DNA from: an uncultured bacterium
GTDB taxonomy: Bacteria > Patescibacteria > JAEDAM01 > Absconditabacterales > Absconditicoccaceae
Reading direction: 5' to 3'
Assembly (NCBI GenBank): GCA_937950065.1
Contig: CALFEN010000100.1
Location: 1 to 10,025 of the forward strand
Length of the DNA stretch: 10,025 nt
Shown: piece by piece, positions 7,620 through 10,025 of the stretch
How positions within the stretch are numbered: position 1 is the first letter of the stretch
How the letters are laid out: each line of letters starts with the position of its first letter
Notes under the pieces: model-generated
Told to the model about the DNA's origin: nothing
Databases searched by the model: none
What the model saw: the letters and a program-made list of their open reading frames with translations, nothing else
Program-made: the position numbers and the translations under genes

Positions 7620-7994
7620 ATGATTATAAAGATTAAAAAGGTTTTATTACTTATATTGTTTTTATTAGAACTATTTTTCTTTTTGATGATAGTTTGGTTT
7701 GCTCCTTTGTTTTATATGTATTTAGATTCCAAATTCAAAATATATATCTTTCTCTCACCTACAGAACAGAATATGTTTGACACTATTTTAAACCGGTTTT
7801 GGTTTTCTTGAGTAATTTGATATCTTCTTTTTTTGAGTTTTTGAAGTTTATATACTATTTTGTTTTTATGCAGTTCAGAATACGAAAAATATTTATCATG
7901 GATTATGTATGTTAGACGTTTTTTATATCTTTACCTACCAGTTTATTTTGATATATTACTTTTGTATATATTAATAAAATTTATTATAAATTAA
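7620..7994 (+). CDS. Small unknown membrane protein, about three helices
   Basis: A 124-residue, very hydrophobic protein. Helices are likely at about 8-34, 62-86 and 97-122, with a short polar loop (DSKFKIYIFLSPTEQN) after the first. All three glycines, lying between residues 63 and 77, are TGA, so the standard code would cut the protein at residue 63. The charged N-terminus MIIKIKK suggests that it starts in the cytoplasm. I recognise no family and no catalytic motif. It sits 37 bases after the anchored unknown protein and 25 bases before the GrpB gene. The pair may form a small membrane complex, but this is guesswork from position only. Confidence 0.72.
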
Positions 7995-8019
7995 TTTTTT
8001 TAGAAATATATGATAAATC

Positions 8020-8544
8020 ATGAAAAGAAATATAGGATTAAAAAGACATACTGTAAAATTGTCTTCCCATAGTGATGAATGGCGTCAAGATGCGGATAAT
8101 CTCAAACAAAAGTTAATCCCATTGCTTGCTGATGTTGTGCTAGATATACAGCATGTAGGCAGTACTTCAGTACATGGGTTAAAAGCAAAACCTATAATAG
8201 ATATGATAATTTGAGTTCAAAAATTAGGTGATATATATGATTATATCTCCAGATTGGAAGAAGTGGGAGTATACCACAGAGAAGATAATGATAATGAGAG
8301 CCAAGTCTTTTTTGCTTGTGGAGATTTGGATAATGATATAATAACTCATCATATACATGTGATATTGTATAATAGTAAAGTTCGGGATGATTATATAAAA
8401 TTTAGAGATATTTTGAATAATAATAATGAGAAAAAAGAAGAATATGAACAGTTAAAACAAAATTTGGCAAAAAAATTTTTTAATGATAGAAAATCTTATA
8501 CATCATCCAAAAAAGATTTTATTCAAAATGTGTTAAATAATTAA
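8020..8544 (+). CDS. GrpB/UPF0157 family protein
   Basis: A 174-residue protein with one TGA glycine (residue 65). The block HVGSTSVHGLKAKPIIDM (45-62) is the hallmark of the GrpB family (PF04229), a branch of the nucleotidyltransferase fold: GST...KPxxD gives the glycine-serine motif and the first acidic residue. THHIHVILYNS (109-119) followed by DYIKFRDIL is the second conserved block. Members occur alone or fused to CoaE (dephospho-CoA kinase); here it stands alone. The biochemical reaction of the family is not settled, so substrate and product are not stated. Length is normal (about 170-180). The ATG at 8020 is the only one that keeps the N-terminal part; no Shine-Dalgarno is seen. It is 26 bases before the DUF711-like gene. 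Confidence 0.88.
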
Positions 8545-8570
8545 ATATTTATATTTTAATATTAATAGAA

Positions 8571-9587
8571 ATGTCAAATAAAATAATTAGAAGTATATGC
8601 TATTTTGCACAAAATTATGAGGCAAGTTTGGAAACAAAACTTGAAGATCTGACAAAACTTTTCCAAAAAAATTGATATGCTATACAGACTACCAGAGTGT
8701 GTTTTGGTAACAAGGAGATGATTTACCACATAGATCAAATAAAAGATAGAGAACTTTATCTTAGTATCTGAACATTGGATTTTGCCCAGACTATGAAATA
8801 TATGGATAAATTTATGCAGATTCCCAAGATGAATATGAATTTGGATTTGACAAACGAAATTATTTGACAGCATCACATAGATTTGCTTTGGGATATTATA
8901 GCAAATTGACCTGAAAAAACATTTTGTTTCACTTATGTATTTAATAATAAAAATTCCAGTCCTTATTTCCCGTCTGCTAATTATGAAAGAGACTGATTTG
9001 CGATATGATTGCAGTCTACAGATCTAGCAGAAAATTGTCCAAATCTTGACCAATGGTTTGTTAATATGAAGTCTGTCTGGGAACAGATTATATTTTTAGT
9101 TAAAGAAAATAAAGATTTTTTGGGAATAGATAGTTCAGTAGCTCCATTTTTTTCTGGCAGAGGAAGTCTTATAGATTTTATCAAGAGACTTGGTTATACT
9201 TTTGATGATTCAGTTTTGACAAACACTTATACTAGCATTACAAAATTTATCAAAGAAAAGAATCCTAAACCTGTCTGACTCTGTGGACTTATGTTTCCTT
9301 GTCTGGAAGATTTTGATCTGACAGATGAATATGAAAAAGGTAGCTTTTCTATAGAGAGAAATATATATTTATCATTACATTCTGGTCTTGGTATAGATAC
9401 TTATCCTATATGAATAGATGAAGATAAGGGAAAGGTTTTGGATATATTGAAACTCGTACAGTCCCTCTCAAATAAGTATAATAAACCGTTATCAGTTCGT
9501 TTTGTATCTGATGGTAAAACTAAGATATGACAAAAAACAGATTTTCAAAATCAATACTTGAAAGATACAATAATAAAGAAAATTTAG
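8571..9587 (+). CDS. DUF711/UPF0210-like protein
   Basis: A 338-residue frame with TGA as glycine. It starts with IRSICYF, a strand typical of DUF711 proteins (PF05167), and contains FLGIDSSVAPFFSGRGSL (183-200), which matches the family's region L-G-I-D-x-S-L-x-P...S. GLCGLMFPCLED (236-247) corresponds to the conserved G-x-x-G-x-M-x-P-x-x-E-D block, and SGLGIDTYPIGID (271-283) to the G-L-D-x-x-P-x-x-G-D/E block before the final NKPLSVRFV (304-312). The function of DUF711 is unknown; some related glycyl-radical-like folds have been suggested, but no catalytic glycine can be confirmed. The gene is the last of the plus-strand cluster and ends 54 bases before a further promoter-like site. The family is called by eye from these blocks; the length is a little short because the N-terminal half is compact. 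Confidence 0.75.
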
Positions 9588-9640
9588 AGTAATAAAAGAT
9601 TTTGAAAAATATAAGAAATTAAAAAAATTTTAATATATAT

Positions 9641-9669
9641 TTGTAATTTCAAAAAATAATATCTATAAT
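9641..9669 (+). promoter_or_regulatory. Promoter-like site of a candidate small RNA
   Basis: TTGTAA (9641-9646), a 17-base spacer and a perfect TATAAT (9664-9669) predict a start near 9676. It lies in the gap after the DUF711-like gene and just before a run of three hairpins. Confidence 0.45.
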
Positions 9670-9675
9670 ATTACC

Positions 9676-9827
9676 CATTTTAACACAGTAAATGTAAGTT
9701 GTGTATAGATTACTACTACTTATGAGTTCGGAATTTTTATAGAGTATCTCATAGTTTGAATACTGATAAGATTACGATTTTAGTATTAGTAAAAACTTGA
9801 ATAATAGAAAGTAAAGCAAGTTTTTTT
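9676..9827 (+). ncRNA. Candidate small RNA of about 150 nt
   Basis: No frame of useful length exists here on either strand, even with TGA read as glycine. Three hairpins follow each other: TATGAG/CTCATA (9721-9726/9748-9753), AATACTGA paired with 9780-9787 (eight pairs, one G-U), and the terminator AAAAACTTG/CAAGTTTTT. A weaker ACACA/TGTGT pair lies near the 5' end (9683-9687/9700-9704). Promoter, tandem hairpins and terminator in one 190-base stretch make a transcribed RNA plausible. No known family was recognised; SRP and 6S RNA hallmarks are absent. The alternative is that this is only a long 3' untranslated region of the operon. Confidence 0.4.
9791..9827 (+). terminator. Terminator hairpin after the operon / small RNA
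   Basis: AAAAACTTG (9791-9799) and CAAGTTTTT (9817-9825) are perfect complements with a 17-base loop, followed by T bases to 9827. The stem is mostly A-U with only two G-C pairs, so it is weak but correctly built for the plus strand. Confidence 0.5.
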
Positions 9828-9888
9828 ATTGTTTTCTTGATGTTGCTGTGTCGTCCAAGAACTTCTTACTTTGGATATAAAAAAGATA

Positions 9889-9916
9889 TTGTATTTTAAA
9901 TATAAAATATTATAAT
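9889..9916 (+). promoter_or_regulatory. Promoter-like site of the truncated last gene
   Basis: TTGTAT (9889-9894), 16 bases and TATAAT (9911-9916), with a predicted start near 9923 and an ATG at 9947. The spacing repeats that of the other promoters. Confidence 0.45.
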
Positions 9917-9946
9917 AATTCTATTTTATATTATAAAAAAATAGAG

Positions 9947-9978
9947 ATGGAAAAATTTTTCAAGACATTTGTTTTGGG
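9947..9978 (+). CDS. Start of a gene cut off by the contig end
   Basis: ATG at 9947 opens MEKFFKTFVL and a partial glycine codon; after 9978 the sequence is adapter. The start has an A-rich leader, as other genes here do, and a promoter-like site at a suitable distance. Only about 10 residues are visible, with a basic-hydrophobic N-terminus, so nothing can be said about function. Confidence 0.4.
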
Positions 9979-10025
9979 AGATCGGAAGAGCACACGTCTG
10001 AACTCCAGTCACTAGCTTATCTCGT
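9979..10025 (+). other. Illumina TruSeq adapter with index (sequencing artefact)
   Basis: The segment begins AGATCGGAAGAGCACACGTC, the standard TruSeq read-through adapter, complete through its CAGTCAC end at 10012. The six bases TAGCTT (10013-10018) follow as the sample index, then ATCTCGT, the start of the adapter's constant flow-cell part. It is not genomic and should be trimmed. The exact genomic end may be uncertain by one or two bases. Confidence 0.98.

Noticed and set aside
8574..9184. Minus-strand frames of 67-100 codons
   Set aside because: They are antisense to the DUF711-like gene and show no domain.
9744..9870. Minus-strand stretch reading like a signal peptide (IKKTIKKLALLSII)
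   Set aside because: It has no start codon, ends after about 43 codons at TAA, and overlaps the terminator hairpin; too weak to annotate as a gene.
1..10025. CRISPR arrays, tRNA genes, insertion-sequence transposases
   Set aside because: No regularly spaced direct repeats, tRNA-like cloverleaf or transposase motif was seen anywhere in the window.

Overview
This is an AT-rich contig end from a bacterium that reads TGA as glycine (translation table 25). That points to the Patescibacteria/CPR lineages Absconditabacteria (SR1) or Gracilibacteria. The strongest evidence is in the GTPase Der: the first glycine of its P-loop and the glycine of its DxPG motif are both TGA. Conserved glycines of the amidohydrolase, PrsW-like, alkyltransferase-like and DUF711-like proteins are also TGA. 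Under the standard code almost every gene here looks shattered; with only TAA and TAG as stops, each becomes one long frame of normal family length.

Layout. Positions 1-3227 (minus strand) hold a three-gene cluster read right to left: a PrsW-like membrane protease, a fusion of an alkyltransferase-like (MGMT/ATL) domain with a 2'-5' RNA ligase-like domain, and a DUF2339-like membrane protein that runs off the window. Positions 3228-4795 hold no plus-strand gene. They contain a strongly structured RNA with its own promoter and terminator (about 3494-3773), whose 3' half can fold in mutually exclusive ways like an attenuator. They also contain a short secreted or membrane-anchored surface-type protein (4196-4666, minus) and a truncated relative of its C-terminal domain (3847-4074, minus). 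Positions 4796-9587 (plus) hold six closely spaced genes: amidohydrolase, der, two unknown membrane-associated proteins, a GrpB/UPF0157 protein and a DUF711-like protein. Positions 9588-9946 carry a second candidate small RNA with promoter, three successive hairpins and terminator. A last gene starts at 9947 and is cut off after 11 codons.

The final 47 bases (9979-10025) are not biological: they are an Illumina TruSeq adapter with its index, so the genome sequence ends at about 9978.

Regulation. Five promoter-like sites share a TTGNNN box, a spacer of exactly 16 bases and a TATAAT-like box; a sixth has 17. The site before the amidohydrolase places the transcript start on the A of its ATG, suggesting a leaderless mRNA. 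No start codon in the window has a clear GGAGG-type Shine-Dalgarno sequence. The plus-strand genes look like one operon mixing a ribosome-assembly GTPase with small-molecule and unknown functions; no pathway links them obviously. All functions come from motifs read by eye, with no database search.
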